NCBI RefSeq assembly: GCF_000717715.1
Contig: NZ_JOAI01000082.1
Span: 1-24,368 of the forward strand
Length of the DNA: 24,368 nucleotides
DNA from: Streptomyces sp. NRRL B-24484
Lineage (GTDB): Bacteria > Actinomycetota > Actinomycetes > Streptomycetales > Streptomycetaceae
Direction: 5' to 3'
Shown here: positions 1-7,596 of the stretch, one piece after another
How the letters are laid out: each line of letters starts with the position of its first letter
Numbering within the stretch: the first letter of the stretch is position 1
Made by a program: the position numbers and the translations under genes
The notes under the pieces: model-generated
What the model was told of the DNA's origin: nothing
Seen by the model: the letters and a program-made list of their open reading frames with translations, nothing else
Database searches by the model: none

Positions 1-1260
1 GGGGCTTGCGGGGGTGGGGCTTGCGGGGGTGGCCGTGGCGCGCAGGACGCCGGCGGTCGCGGCGGTGGCGGCGCACATCAGGGTGAGCAGCAGGAAGGTG
101 TGGTTGAGGGCGGTCAGGTGGGTGAGCCAGCCGATGACGGCGGGGCCGGCGAGCATGCCGAGGTAGCCGAGTCCGGCGACGCGGGAGACGTTGGCGCCGG
201 CGGCGGCGGGGTCGGCGTGGCCTGCGGCGCTGAACAGTTGGGGGACGCAGCCGGACAGGCCGAGGCCGAACAGTGCCCATCCGGCGAAGACCGCCCACAC
301 CCAGGGGGTCAGCGCGACGAGGGTGATGCCGACGGCGGCGGTGAGCGCGCCGTGGCGCAGGACGGCCGTCGAGCCGTGGCGGGCCACGATCCGGTCGGCG
401 AGCAGGCGGCCGGCGGTCATCGCGGCGGCGTAGGTGCCGTAGGCGAACGCGGCGGTGCTCGCGGGCGCGCCGAGGACGTCCTTGAGGTGCAGGGCGCTCC
501 AGTCGTTGGCCGCGCCCTCGCACAGCATGACCGTCAGCGCCAGCACTGCGAAGATCCGGATCTGCCGGCGGACGCCGCTCGTCGCGGCATGCGCGGACAC
601 CTCGGCAGTCCCGTCGGCCCTGTTGCCGGGCCCGCTGCCGGTCCCGCCGGCGGCCCCGTCGGCCCCGTTGTCGGTCCCGGGGTGCGGTGCGGCGCCGGGC
701 AGCAGGCTGCGGACGGTCAGCAGGGCGGTGGTGATGCCGACGGCTCCGAGGACGGCGAGGGTGGTGGCCGGGCCCAGGCCGGCGGCGGAGGCCGCGGCGG
801 CTGCCAGGGCGGCGATCACGCCGCCGACCGAGAAGGTGGCGTGGAAGCCGGACATGACGGGCCGCCCGTAGGCCTGCTCCACGTGGACGGCGTGGGCGTT
901 CATGCTCACGTCCAGGCAGCCGTTGGCGAAGCCGAAGAGCAGCAGCGCGCCGGCCAGCGTCCACGGGTTCGGGGCCAGGCCCGGCAGCACCAGGGACGCC
1001 GCGCACAGGACACCGGAGGCGGGGACGACGGTGCGGGCGCCGAGGCGGTCGGTCAGGTGGCCGGCCGTCCGCATGCCGGCGAAGGCGCCGAGGCCGAGCA
1101 GCACCAGCAGGCCGCCGAGCGCGGCGTGGCCGATGCCGACCCGCGCCTCGACGGCGGGGATGTGCACCACCCACGCGCCCATCAGGGTGCCGCACAGGAC
1201 GAAGTAGACGTAGGTCGCCACGCGGGCGGCCCGGAGAGAGCGTTCCATGCCACTGACCAT
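1..1260 (-). CDS. MFS transporter, C-terminus cut by the window edge
   Basis: The minus-strand frame is open from position 1260 to the left edge (420 codons, no stop seen). The product is very hydrophobic, with about twelve possible membrane segments. After the first helix it has a Gly-rich loop followed by HLTDRLGART, which matches the cytoplasmic loop 2-3 signature of the major facilitator superfamily. A poorly conserved Gly/Ala/Asp linker near the middle fits the long central loop. It resembles the fucose-permease-like/YbjJ branch, but the substrate cannot be read from sequence. Two starts are possible, ATG at 1260 and ATG at 1248 (MERSLRAARVATY); neither has a clear Shine-Dalgarno. The gene is divergent from a DeoR-type repressor and shares its operator region, so it is probably that repressor's target. 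The last visible codons are a 15-base tandem duplication (1-30) encoding TPASP twice. Confidence 0.85.
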   Translation of the reverse strand, partial: MVSGMERSLRAARVATYVYFVLCGTLMGAWVVHIPAVEARVGIGHAALGGLLVLLGLGAFAGMRTAGHLTDRLGARTVVPASGVLCAASLVLPGLAPNPWTLAGALLLFGFANGCLDVSMNAHAVHVEQAYGRPVMSGFHATFSVGGVIAALAAAAASAAGLGPATTLAVLGAVGITTALLTVRSLLPGAAPHPGTDNGADGAAGGTGSGPGNRADGTAEVSAHAATSGVRRQIRIFAVLALTVMLCEGAANDWSALHLKDVLGAPASTAAFAYGTYAAAMTAGRLLADRIVARHGSTAVLRHGALTAAVGITLVALTPWVWAVFAGWALFGLGLSGCVPQLFSAAGHADPAAAGANVSRVAGLGYLGMLAGPAVIGWLTHLTALNHTFLLLTLMCAATAATAGVLRATATPASPTPASP

Positions 1261-1262
1261 AA

Positions 1263-1312
1263 CGAACAATTTTTGTGTGCGAAAGGCGGCTATCGAACAA
1301 CTTGCTTGTGCG
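1263..1312. promoter_or_regulatory. Twin imperfect palindromes, putative DeoR-family operators
   Basis: Two related 19-bp elements lie in the divergent MFS/deoR intergenic region: 1263-1281 and 1294-1312. Each has the form CGAACAA-N5-(T/G)TGTGCG, so each is an imperfect inverted repeat. The two copies agree at about 15 of 19 positions and their starts are 31 bp apart, close to three helical turns. The region is AT-rich compared with its surroundings. The repressor encoded just downstream is the obvious candidate ligand; this is inferred. Confidence 0.6.
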
Positions 1313-1337
1313 TTGAGGAGTGCGGTTGAATCCCTGC

Positions 1338-2099
1338 ATGAACACCGCGGAGCGTCACACCCTGATCGCCCAGGCCGTCCGGGACGCGGGCAGCGCAACC
1401 GTCCTCGAACTCGCCGAGCTCACCGGCGCCTCCGAGATGACCATCCGGCGCGACCTCGACTCGCTGGCCGCCCAGGGCGTCCTGGAGCGCTTCCGCGGCG
1501 GGGCCCGCACCCTGCTGCTGCGCGGCGAGGAGCCGCCGTTCGCGCTGCGCGCCCGTGAGGCCGTCGACGCCAAGCGCCGCATCGCCGCCGCGATCTGCGC
1601 TCTCGTCGCCGACGGCGAGACGGTGCTGCTCGACAGCGGCACCACCTGCCTGGAACTCGCCCGCCTGCTGCGCGAACGGCCCGTCACCGTGATGCCGCTG
1701 TCCCTGCCGGCCGTCCACGTCTTCGGCGACACCCCCGGACCGGCCACCCTGCTCGTTCCCGGCGGGCAGCCCCGCGCCGCCGAAGGCGCCCTGACCGGGC
1801 CGCTCACCCTCGCCTCGATCGGCGCCCTGCGCTTCGACACCGCCGTGCTCGGCTGCTGCGGCCTCAGCGCCGCCGACGGACTGACCGCCTACGACCTCGA
1901 CGACGCCACCGTGAAGAAGGCCGCCATGGCCGCCGCCCGCCGCACGATCGTGGGCACCGACGGCGGCAAGCTCGGCCGCACCGCCTTCGCCCACGTCGCC
2001 CCCGCCGGGAGTCTGCACACGCTGGTCACCGACACCGCCGCCCCCGCCGACGAGATCACGGCGCTCCGAGCGGCGGGCGCCACGGTCGCCACCGTCTGA
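1338..2099 (+). CDS. DeoR/GlpR-family transcriptional repressor
   Basis: The 253-residue product has the two-domain layout of the DeoR family. An N-terminal winged helix (about residues 4-57) includes LAELTGASEMTIRRDLDSL, the typical recognition helix, followed by the Arg-Gly-Gly wing. A C-terminal DeoRC sugar-phosphate sensor domain contains VDAKRRIA and the LLDSGTTCLELARLL loop that binds the phosphorylated effector in this family. ATG at 1338 begins exactly where family members usually begin. A TTG at 1326 sits 5 bases after GAGGAG (1315-1320) and is a serious alternative; GTG at 1320 overlaps that ribosome site. The gene is divergent from the MFS transporter, so it probably represses uptake of a sugar or related compound until a phosphorylated intermediate accumulates. 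The actual effector is unknown. Confidence 0.88.
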   Translation: MNTAERHTLIAQAVRDAGSATVLELAELTGASEMTIRRDLDSLAAQGVLERFRGGARTLLLRGEEPPFALRAREAVDAKRRIAAAICALVADGETVLLDSGTTCLELARLLRERPVTVMPLSLPAVHVFGDTPGPATLLVPGGQPRAAEGALTGPLTLASIGALRFDTAVLGCCGLSAADGLTAYDLDDATVKKAAMAAARRTIVGTDGGKLGRTAFAHVAPAGSLHTLVTDTAAPADEITALRAAGATVATV

Positions 2100-2110
2100 C
2101 ACGGGATCCC

Positions 2111-2154
2111 GTCGGCGCCCGGGCCGACAAGGCCGCGGTACCGGGCTCCCCGGT
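2111..2154 (+). terminator. Two tandem hairpins after the deoR gene
   Basis: Twelve bases after the stop codon there is a 6-bp stem with a 6-base loop (GTCGGC at 2111-2116 with GCCGAC at 2123-2128). A second hairpin follows, with a 6-bp stem and 3-base loop (ACCGGG 2140-2145, CCCGGT 2149-2154). Neither has a U-tract, which is common for actinomycete terminators. Confidence 0.45.
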
Positions 2155-2269
2155 CGTCGACTCGTTCGGCGACGGCGGCGACCTCTGACCGATCGCGCGC
2201 AGACCGAGCCGAGGGGCAGTGCCCGCCAGGACGACCCGGTACCCCGCGGAGCGAAATCCCCGCGGACCG

Positions 2270-2728
2270 TCAGCCCGCGCGGCGGACGGCGGGGAGGACG
2301 GCCGGGCGGACGCCGCCGACGGCGCGGGCGGCGAACAGGCTCTCCGGCTCGGCCGGGCCGAGCTGACCGGGCGCCAGCCGGAAGGCCACCGACTGACCAC
2401 TGACGTCGGCGAGTTCGACGCGGGCGCCGGCAGGCACGGCACCGGGCAGCGTGCCGGTGACGGCGGCCTGCACGGTGAACCCCTCGTCGAGGGCGACCAC
2501 GTAGGGCATCGGCTCACCGGGGCTGCGCCGGGCCGCGGGCAGCAGCCGGCGGACGGTGCCGGTGCCGCGACTGACCTCGTCGTCCAGGTCGGCGCTGCCG
2601 CAGACGGGACAGAGCATCCGGACGGGTGCGGTGGCCGCGCGGCACCAGCGGCAGCGCCGGAAGACCAGCTCGGGGCCGGGCTGTTCGACGACGGACGCCC
2701 CGGAGGGCGCGGTGGCGACAGGGTTCAT
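2270..2728 (-). CDS. Zn-ribbon/OB-fold protein (DUF35 type)
   Basis: The 152-residue product contains a rubredoxin-like zinc ribbon near residues 26-46 (CRWC ... CPVC) followed by a short beta-rich OB-fold (GTVRRLLPAARRSPGEPMPYVVALDEG). This is the DUF35 two-domain layout. Such proteins usually partner thiolase-like or acyl-CoA-handling enzymes, possibly binding acyl-CoA; no thiolase gene lies in the window, so the partner here is unknown. ATG at 2728 was chosen because GGGAGGAG lies about 6 bases upstream and the ribbon follows at the normal distance. The open frame continues upstream to 2917, but those codons are low-quality and lie across the operator region. The gene diverges from the aminotransferase at 2979. 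Confidence 0.8.
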   Translation of the reverse strand: MNPVATAPSGASVVEQPGPELVFRRCRWCRAATAPVRMLCPVCGSADLDDEVSRGTGTVRRLLPAARRSPGEPMPYVVALDEGFTVQAAVTGTLPGAVPAGARVELADVSGQSVAFRLAPGQLGPAEPESLFAARAVGGVRPAVLPAVRRAG

Positions 2729-2805
2729 GGCGGCTCCTCCCGGCCCGGGCCAAGGCGCGCGCAAAGCGGCCGCCGACGCCCGATCGACACGACACCGGGA
2801 GCGTA

Positions 2806-2841
2806 TGGCACTGAGTGCCAATCGGTAAAGGCACTCAGTGC
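2806..2841. promoter_or_regulatory. Two copies of a GCACT-N-AGTGC palindrome
   Basis: TGGCACTGAGTGCCA (2806-2820) is a perfect 7-bp-arm palindrome around one central base. GCACTCAGTGC (2831-2841) is a second copy with 5-bp arms. Their centres are 23 bp apart. They lie about 80 bases upstream of the Zn-ribbon/OB-fold gene and 140 bases upstream of the aminotransferase start. The shape suits a dimeric repressor such as a TetR-family protein, but no TetR gene is in the window, so the binding protein is unknown. Confidence 0.6.
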
Positions 2842-2866
2842 ACGCCAGTGCGGACGCCTCCACGGA

Positions 2867-2902
2867 CGCTCGAATCGACTGCTTAAACAATTGAATCGAG
2901 CG
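2867..2902. promoter_or_regulatory. Interrupted 7-bp dyad just upstream of the aminotransferase -35
   Basis: CGCTCGA (2867-2873) and TCGAGCG (2896-2902) are perfect inverted repeats flanking a 22-base AT-rich core. The element ends 7 bases before the proposed -35 box. An Lrp/AsnC protein, encoded downstream at 4440, could bind such an AT-rich dyad. That link is inferred. Confidence 0.4.
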
Positions 2903-2909
2903 TGTTTCC

Positions 2910-2939
2910 TTGCTCACGCGCTCCGTACATGCCTACAGT
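2910..2939 (+). promoter_or_regulatory. Putative promoter of the aminotransferase gene
   Basis: TTGCTC (2910-2915) and TACAGT (2934-2939) are separated by 18 bases and resemble a vegetative sigma-70 type promoter. The predicted start of transcription, near 2946, leaves a leader of about 33 bases before the ATG at 2979. Confidence 0.45.
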
Positions 2940-2978
2940 CAGGGCATCTCCCCCGGACCCCGACGCTGAGGTACCGCC

Positions 2979-4328
2979 ATGGACCGCATCCGACTGCAGC
3001 ACCTGCTCGCCCGCGAGAGCGCCGAGGCCGAGCGCCGCAATCCGCGGTCGAAGGCCGCCTACGCACGCGCCGACCACCTCTTCGGCCGGGTGCCGATGAC
3101 CTGGATGAACAAGACCGCCGGCACCTTCCCCCGGTACCTCGGCACCGCGCAGGGCGCCCGGATCACCGACATCGACGGCCACGAGTACATCGACTTCTGC
3201 CTCGGCGACACCGGCGCGATGGCCGGCCACTCCCCCGAGGCGGTCGCCGCCGCCGTGCAGCGCCGCTTCGCCGAGCAGGGCGGCGCGACCGCGATGCTGC
3301 CCACCGAGGACGCCGAGTGGGTGGGCGCCGAGCTGACCCGCCGCTTCGGGCTCTCGCACTGGAGCTTCTCGCTGACCGCCACCGACGCCAACCGCTGGGC
3401 GATCCGGCTCGCCCGCGCCGTCACCGGCCGCAGCAAGATCCTGGTGAACAGCTACAGCTACCACGGCAGCGTCGACGAGTCGCTGATCGTCGTCGGCCCG
3501 GACGGCCGGGGCGCCTCCCGGCCCGGCAACGTCGGCGCGCCCTGCGACGTCACCCTCACCAGCCGGGTCGCCGAGTTCAACGACCTCGACCAGCTGGAGC
3601 GCGAGCTCGCCCACGGCGACGTGGCCGCCGTCCTCATGGAGCCCGCCCTCACCAACATCGGCATCGTGCTGCCGGAGCCCGGCTACCTGGCCGGCGTCCG
3701 CGACCTGACCCGCCGGCACGGCGTGCTGCTGATCAACGACGAGACGCACACCTTCTCCGCCGGCCCCGGCGGCTGCACCGCCGCCTGGCACCTCGAACCC
3801 GACATGCTGACCATCGGCAAGGCCATCGGCGGCGGCATCCCGGCCGGTGCGTACGGCCTCTCCGCCGAGCTCGCGGACCGGCTTCTCGGCAGATCCGACC
3901 TCGACCTCGTCGACATGGGCGGCGTCGGCGGCACCCTGGCCGGCAACGCGCTCTCCGTCGCCGCGATGCGCGCCACCCTGGAACACGTGCTCACCGACGA
4001 CGCCTTCGAGCGGATGGGCAAGCTCGCCGAGCGGTTCGAGGCCGGCGTCCAGCAGGCGATCGACGCGCACGGCCTGCCCTGGTCGGTCAGCCGGCTCGGC
4101 GCCCGCACCGAGTACCGCTTCGCCAGCCCGGCGCCGCGCACCGGCACCGCCTCCGCCGACGTCGCCGACCCGGAACTGGAGGACTTCCTCCACCTCTACC
4201 TGGCCAACCGCGGCATTCTGATGACGCCCTTCCACAACATGGCGCTGATGTGCCCCGCCACCACCGAGGCGGACGTGGACGCGCACACCGACGTCTTCTC
4301 CGTCGCCCTGGCCCAGCTCGACGGCTGA
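2979..4328 (+). CDS. Class III PLP-dependent aminotransferase, glutamate-1-semialdehyde aminomutase-like
   Basis: The 449-residue protein has the fold-type I class III aminotransferase landmarks. ITDIDGHEYIDFCLGD marks the N-terminal strand region. SYHGSVDES matches the loop that stacks on the cofactor. LLINDETHTF carries Asp254, which pairs with the PLP ring nitrogen. TIGKAIGGGIPAGAYG carries Lys281, expected to form the Schiff base. Residue spacing and the shortened ends resemble glutamate-1-semialdehyde 2,1-aminomutase and its relatives more than ornithine or GABA transaminases. Substrate is not predictable; an amino-acid role fits the Lrp/AsnC regulator that follows. It is probably not the housekeeping hemL, because no other tetrapyrrole gene is near and the flanking sequence is accessory-like. 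The ATG has a GAGG ribosome site about 6 bases upstream. Confidence 0.88.
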   Translation: MDRIRLQHLLARESAEAERRNPRSKAAYARADHLFGRVPMTWMNKTAGTFPRYLGTAQGARITDIDGHEYIDFCLGDTGAMAGHSPEAVAAAVQRRFAEQGGATAMLPTEDAEWVGAELTRRFGLSHWSFSLTATDANRWAIRLARAVTGRSKILVNSYSYHGSVDESLIVVGPDGRGASRPGNVGAPCDVTLTSRVAEFNDLDQLERELAHGDVAAVLMEPALTNIGIVLPEPGYLAGVRDLTRRHGVLLINDETHTFSAGPGGCTAAWHLEPDMLTIGKAIGGGIPAGAYGLSAELADRLLGRSDLDLVDMGGVGGTLAGNALSVAAMRATLEHVLTDDAFERMGKLAERFEAGVQQAIDAHGLPWSVSRLGARTEYRFASPAPRTGTASADVADPELEDFLHLYLANRGILMTPFHNMALMCPATTEADVDAHTDVFSVALAQLDG

Positions 4329-4364
4329 CCCACCGTCCGTCCCCGCCCGTCCCCGTCCGTCCCC

Positions 4365-4397
4365 AGGCCGCCGGCGCCCTCCTCGGGCCGGCGGCCT
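4365..4397 (+). terminator. Strong hairpin between the aminotransferase and Lrp genes
   Basis: A perfect 11-bp stem (4365-4375 with 4387-4397) encloses an 11-base loop, 37 bases after the aminotransferase stop. It is preceded by an irregular 10-base CGTCCCC repeat at 4334-4364. A TAGGGT box at 4403-4408, immediately after the hairpin, could be the -10 of the next gene, implying separate transcription. Confidence 0.6.
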
Positions 4398-4439
4398 GAC
4401 GGTAGGGTGCGGAGGTCGACGGACCGAGGAGTTGCGAAT

Positions 4440-4880
4440 TTGGACGAGATCGACCGGGCCATCCTGCGCGAGCTGCAGACCGACGGCAGGATCGCGTACG
4501 CCGACCTGGGCCCCAAGGTGGGACTGTCGGCCTCGGCCGCCCGGCAGCGGCTGCAGCGGCTGATCGACGCCAAGGCCGTCCAGGTCGTCGGCGTGACCGA
4601 CCCGATGGCCATGGGCGGGCAGGCGATGGCCATGCTCGGCATCACCGTGGACGGCGACCCTCGCGGCGTCGCCGACGAACTCGCCCGGTACGGCGAGGTG
4701 GTGTACTCGGTGCTGACCGCCGGCGGCTTCGACCTGTTCGCCGAAGTGGTCTGCCCCGGGCCGCGCGAGCTGCTGGACTTCGTCAACGACACCGTGCGGC
4801 CGATCGAGGGCGTCAAGCACATCCAGTCGTTCCCGTACTTCGGCATCCACACCCACCGGTTCTTCTGGGACGTCGGCTGA
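4440..4880 (+). CDS. Lrp/AsnC-family transcriptional regulator
   Basis: The 146-residue product starts LDEIDRAILREL, the hallmark N-terminus of the family. A helix-turn-helix follows (YADLGPKVGLSASAARQRLQRL, residues about 20-41), then a C-terminal RAM ligand-binding domain in which GGFDLFAEVVCP is typical. TTG at 4440 was chosen because GAGGAG lies 8 bases upstream and the protein then begins at the family consensus; the open frame goes back to GTG 4407 but adds a charged, unconserved extension. Family members bind an amino acid and usually regulate neighbouring amino-acid genes. The preceding aminotransferase, in the same direction, is the natural target. The two are separated by a hairpin, so they are probably independent transcripts. 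Confidence 0.88.
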   Translation: MDEIDRAILRELQTDGRIAYADLGPKVGLSASAARQRLQRLIDAKAVQVVGVTDPMAMGGQAMAMLGITVDGDPRGVADELARYGEVVYSVLTAGGFDLFAEVVCPGPRELLDFVNDTVRPIEGVKHIQSFPYFGIHTHRFFWDVG

Positions 4881-4986
4881 CCCCGCGCCACCGGGCCGGG
4901 CAGCCGCTGCGCCGGCCGGTGCATTCCGTTCCGCCGAGCGGCTGAACGAGCAGCCCCGCCCGGGCGGTGACGCGCGCCCGGCCGCC

Positions 4987-4999
4987 TAGCCTGCCGCTA
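4987..4999 (+). promoter_or_regulatory. -10 box placed for a leaderless patatin mRNA
   Basis: TAGCCT (4987-4992) ends 6 bases before the ATG at 4999, so transcription would begin at or next to the A of the start codon. No Shine-Dalgarno sequence precedes that ATG. No good -35 is visible, although GGTGAC lies about 15 bases upstream. Leaderless genes are frequent in actinomycetes. Confidence 0.45.
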
Positions 5000-7479
5000 T
5001 GACCGACCAGGACACCGCGGCCGGCGGACCGCCGCAGGAGGTCCGGCTCGCCCTCGTCCTCAACGGCGGCATCAGCCTCGCGGTCTGGATGGGCGGCGTC
5101 GCCCACGAACTCGACCTGCTGCGCCGGGCCTCCCGCGGCGACGACGAGTCGGGCGTCGCCGAGCGCGACCGGCCCGCCTTCCGGATCTGGCAGCGCGTCA
5201 CCCGGGAGCGGCACAAGCGGGTCGTGATCGACGTCGTCGCCGGCACCTCCGCCGGCGGGCTCAACGGCGTGCTGCTGGCCACCGCCGTCGCCCGCGGTGC
5301 GGCCCTGCCCGACCTGCGCACCACCTGGAACCGGACGGCCGACCTCTCCCGCCTGCTCTCCGAGGACGGCGGCGGCGGACTGCTGCGCGGCGCCGTCGTG
5401 GAGGAGGCCCTCGCCGAGGCCGTCGCCGCGATGGGCGGCGAGCCGCAGCTGGCCGAGCCGGTCACCCTCTTCCTCACCGCCACCGCCCTGGACGGCCGGC
5501 CCCGCCGCTGCACCGACGGCTACGGCGGCGCCTTCGACGTGCCCGACCACCGCCGGGTCTACCGGTTCCGCCACGACGACGAGGCACCGGTCCTCGAACG
5601 CGTCCCCGACGGCGGCTGGCGGATCGGCCGGCGCCCGCTGCGCGACTTCCACGGCCCGGCCGGACGCCCGGCCCCGGCCCTGCTGCGCGCCGCCCGCGCC
5701 ACGGCCGCCTTCCCGGTGGCCTTCGCCCCGGTGCAGGAGGCCCCGATGGCCGACCACCGCGACCCGCCCTCCGACATCCCCAGCAGCTCCGTCATGGACG
5801 GCGGCGTCCTCGACAACGAGCCCTTCCGGCCGGTGCTCGACGCCATCGGCGAACGCCTCGCCGACCGGCGGCCCGAACGCGTCCTGGTGTACGTGGTGCC
5901 GTCCGCCGGCACCGTGCGGCAGGAGGCCGTCGGCCGCAAACGGCCCGAGGACATCACCTGGACGGAGGCCGCCGCGACCGCGCTGCACCACCCCCGCGAG
6001 GCCAACTTCCGCTCCGCCACCGAGGACCTCGCCGAACGGATGCGCACCCGCGTCTCCGGCGTCCAGCAGCACCTCTTCCGCGAACTGTACGAGAACCCCG
6101 TCCGGGCCACCCGGATGCTGCACCGCGCCGCCGAACTCCTCGACGACTACCGGCGCAGCCGGGCCGCGGCCGTGGTCTGGGACGCCCGCCGGCAGGCCGC
6201 CGCGGACGGCGTCACCGCCCTGCTCGACCCGCCCGGCACCGCGGCCGACTGGCTGCCCGGCCGCGACCCCGCCTGGCTGCCGCCGGCCGCCACCGAGCAC
6301 GACGACCCGGTGCACGCCGCCGAGCCCGGCGACTGGCGCTGGGGGCTCGTCCCCACCGAACGCGTCCTGCGGCTGATGCTCTCCGACCTGCAGCGCCGCC
6401 TGCCCGACTGCGCACCGGCCGTACGCCGCCAGCTGACCTCCGCGGCCGGACTGGTGTGCCGCCGGCTCGCCGAGACCCGGGCGGTCGCGGCCGCCGTCCG
6501 GGCCGCCCTGCGCGAGGGACCGCCGCCCGGCCCGTCCGACGCCGGGATCGCCGACCAGGTCAGCGAGGTCTTCACCCGGCTCGACGCCGCCCGTACCCTC
6601 GGCGGCCTCGTCCGGCAGGCCGCCGGCACCTACCTGACCGCCCTGCACACCCTCGGCGACCAGCGCTTCGCCACCACCCGCGACGCCCTCGCCTGCTGCC
6701 TCGCCGTCGAGGTCCTCAGCCACGCCTACGCCCCCGCCGCGGCCGCCGTGGAACGGCCCACCCCCGCCTTCACATTCCTCCGGCTGGGCCCCGACGACCT
6801 CGGCCCGCTCTTCCGGCAGGACCGCTACGCCGACATGGGCGACCGCAAGCTCTACGGCACCCGGCTCGGCCACTTCGGCGCCTTCCTCGACGAGGACTGG
6901 CGCAGCTCCGACTTCACCTGGGGCCGCCTCGACGCCGCCCGCCACCTGCTGCGCGTCCTCGTCCCCGAGCCGGCCGAACGGCACGACGTGGAGCGGGAGC
7001 TGCACAGCGCACTGCTCGCGGCCGAGATCGGCCGGGAACGGATGCAGCAGAACCTCGACGAGCTGCTCGGCGCGGACTCCGCCCTGCTCGGCCGGACCGT
7101 CGGCGGCCCCGGCGGCCGCGAGGTCCGGCAGCGGACGGCACGATCGGCCCGCGCCCTGCTGCTTGCCGAGCCGGACGCCGATGCCGACGCCGCCGGTCCC
7201 ACCCGGTGGGCGCAGCACCGGCTCGCCGTCCTGGCCCGCGCCGCCTTGGACCCGGAGGCGCCCGACACCCGCGGCCTCCCGCTGCGCCGGCGGGTGGGCC
7301 TGTGGCTGCTGCGCCGCGCCACCCGACGCGTCCGTCGGCAGCTGGACCTGGATCCGCTGCCCGGTGCGCTGCGGGCAGCGGTGCGCCGCGACGTCGTCCG
7401 TACCGTCAGCATCGCGGCTCTGCTCTGCGTGCTGCTCGGTGCGGGTATCGCGTTGGCGATCGCGCTGCCGCTTACATGA
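4999..7479 (+). CDS. Patatin-related phospholipase-like protein with a C-terminal membrane anchor
   Basis: The 826-residue protein opens with a patatin domain. The oxyanion region LNGGISLAVWMGG is at residues 21-33. The nucleophile elbow GTSAGG is at 82-87 with Ser84 as catalytic residue, and MDGGVLDN holds the catalytic Asp at about 267. This Ser-Asp dyad hydrolyses lipid acyl esters in the family. The remaining 500 residues are Arg- and Ala-rich and match the layout of the bacterial patatin-related group with a DUF3376-type C-terminal part. The last 25 residues form one hydrophobic helix after a basic stretch, so the protein is probably tail-anchored with the enzyme in the cytoplasm. The gene stands alone: an Lrp gene ends 118 bases upstream and a 700-base gap follows. 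Its substrate is unknown, and no signal peptide is present. Confidence 0.86.
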   Translation: MTDQDTAAGGPPQEVRLALVLNGGISLAVWMGGVAHELDLLRRASRGDDESGVAERDRPAFRIWQRVTRERHKRVVIDVVAGTSAGGLNGVLLATAVARGAALPDLRTTWNRTADLSRLLSEDGGGGLLRGAVVEEALAEAVAAMGGEPQLAEPVTLFLTATALDGRPRRCTDGYGGAFDVPDHRRVYRFRHDDEAPVLERVPDGGWRIGRRPLRDFHGPAGRPAPALLRAARATAAFPVAFAPVQEAPMADHRDPPSDIPSSSVMDGGVLDNEPFRPVLDAIGERLADRRPERVLVYVVPSAGTVRQEAVGRKRPEDITWTEAAATALHHPREANFRSATEDLAERMRTRVSGVQQHLFRELYENPVRATRMLHRAAELLDDYRRSRAAAVVWDARRQAAADGVTALLDPPGTAADWLPGRDPAWLPPAATEHDDPVHAAEPGDWRWGLVPTERVLRLMLSDLQRRLPDCAPAVRRQLTSAAGLVCRRLAETRAVAAAVRAALREGPPPGPSDAGIADQVSEVFTRLDAARTLGGLVRQAAGTYLTALHTLGDQRFATTRDALACCLAVEVLSHAYAPAAAAVERPTPAFTFLRLGPDDLGPLFRQDRYADMGDRKLYGTRLGHFGAFLDEDWRSSDFTWGRLDAARHLLRVLVPEPAERHDVERELHSALLAAEIGRERMQQNLDELLGADSALLGRTVGGPGGREVRQRTARSARALLLAEPDADADAAGPTRWAQHRLAVLARAALDPEAPDTRGLPLRRRVGLWLLRRATRRVRRQLDLDPLPGALRAAVRRDVVRTVSIAALLCVLLGAGIALAIALPLT

Positions 7480-7596
7480 CGGCCATTCGGTTTCTCGATG
7501 GCATCTTGCTTATGTGATACCCATTCACTCACGTGATGATCGATCGCTTCGGCAACGTAGATTCACTTCTGGATGACCCCTTGCGGAGGTGACGGT

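Noticed and set aside
1..30. A 15-bp tandem duplication at the left edge.
   Set aside because: It is in frame in the MFS gene and simply encodes TPASP twice in a low-complexity tail.
2099..2188. A 29-codon open run after the deoR stop, ending VVDSFGDGGDL, that looks codon-biased.
   Set aside because: It could be a remnant or read-through tail, but it overlaps two hairpins, has no start and cannot be matched to any family.
2219..4399. A 726-codon plus-strand open frame, with a 657-codon minus-strand frame at 2883-4856.
   Set aside because: Both are Arg/Gly/Pro-rich shadows of the aminotransferase, the Lrp gene and the Zn-ribbon gene, with no recognisable domain.
4813..7218. An 801-codon minus-strand open frame opposite the patatin gene.
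   Set aside because: Gly/Ala/Val-rich composition without motifs; the plus strand has the patatin catalytic motifs and the correct codon bias.
4999..7479. Patatin protein as an effector of an anti-phage signalling system.
   Set aside because: No nucleotide cyclase, nucleotidyltransferase, HORMA or other defence partner lies next to it, and the long C-terminal part matches the stand-alone patatin-related type.
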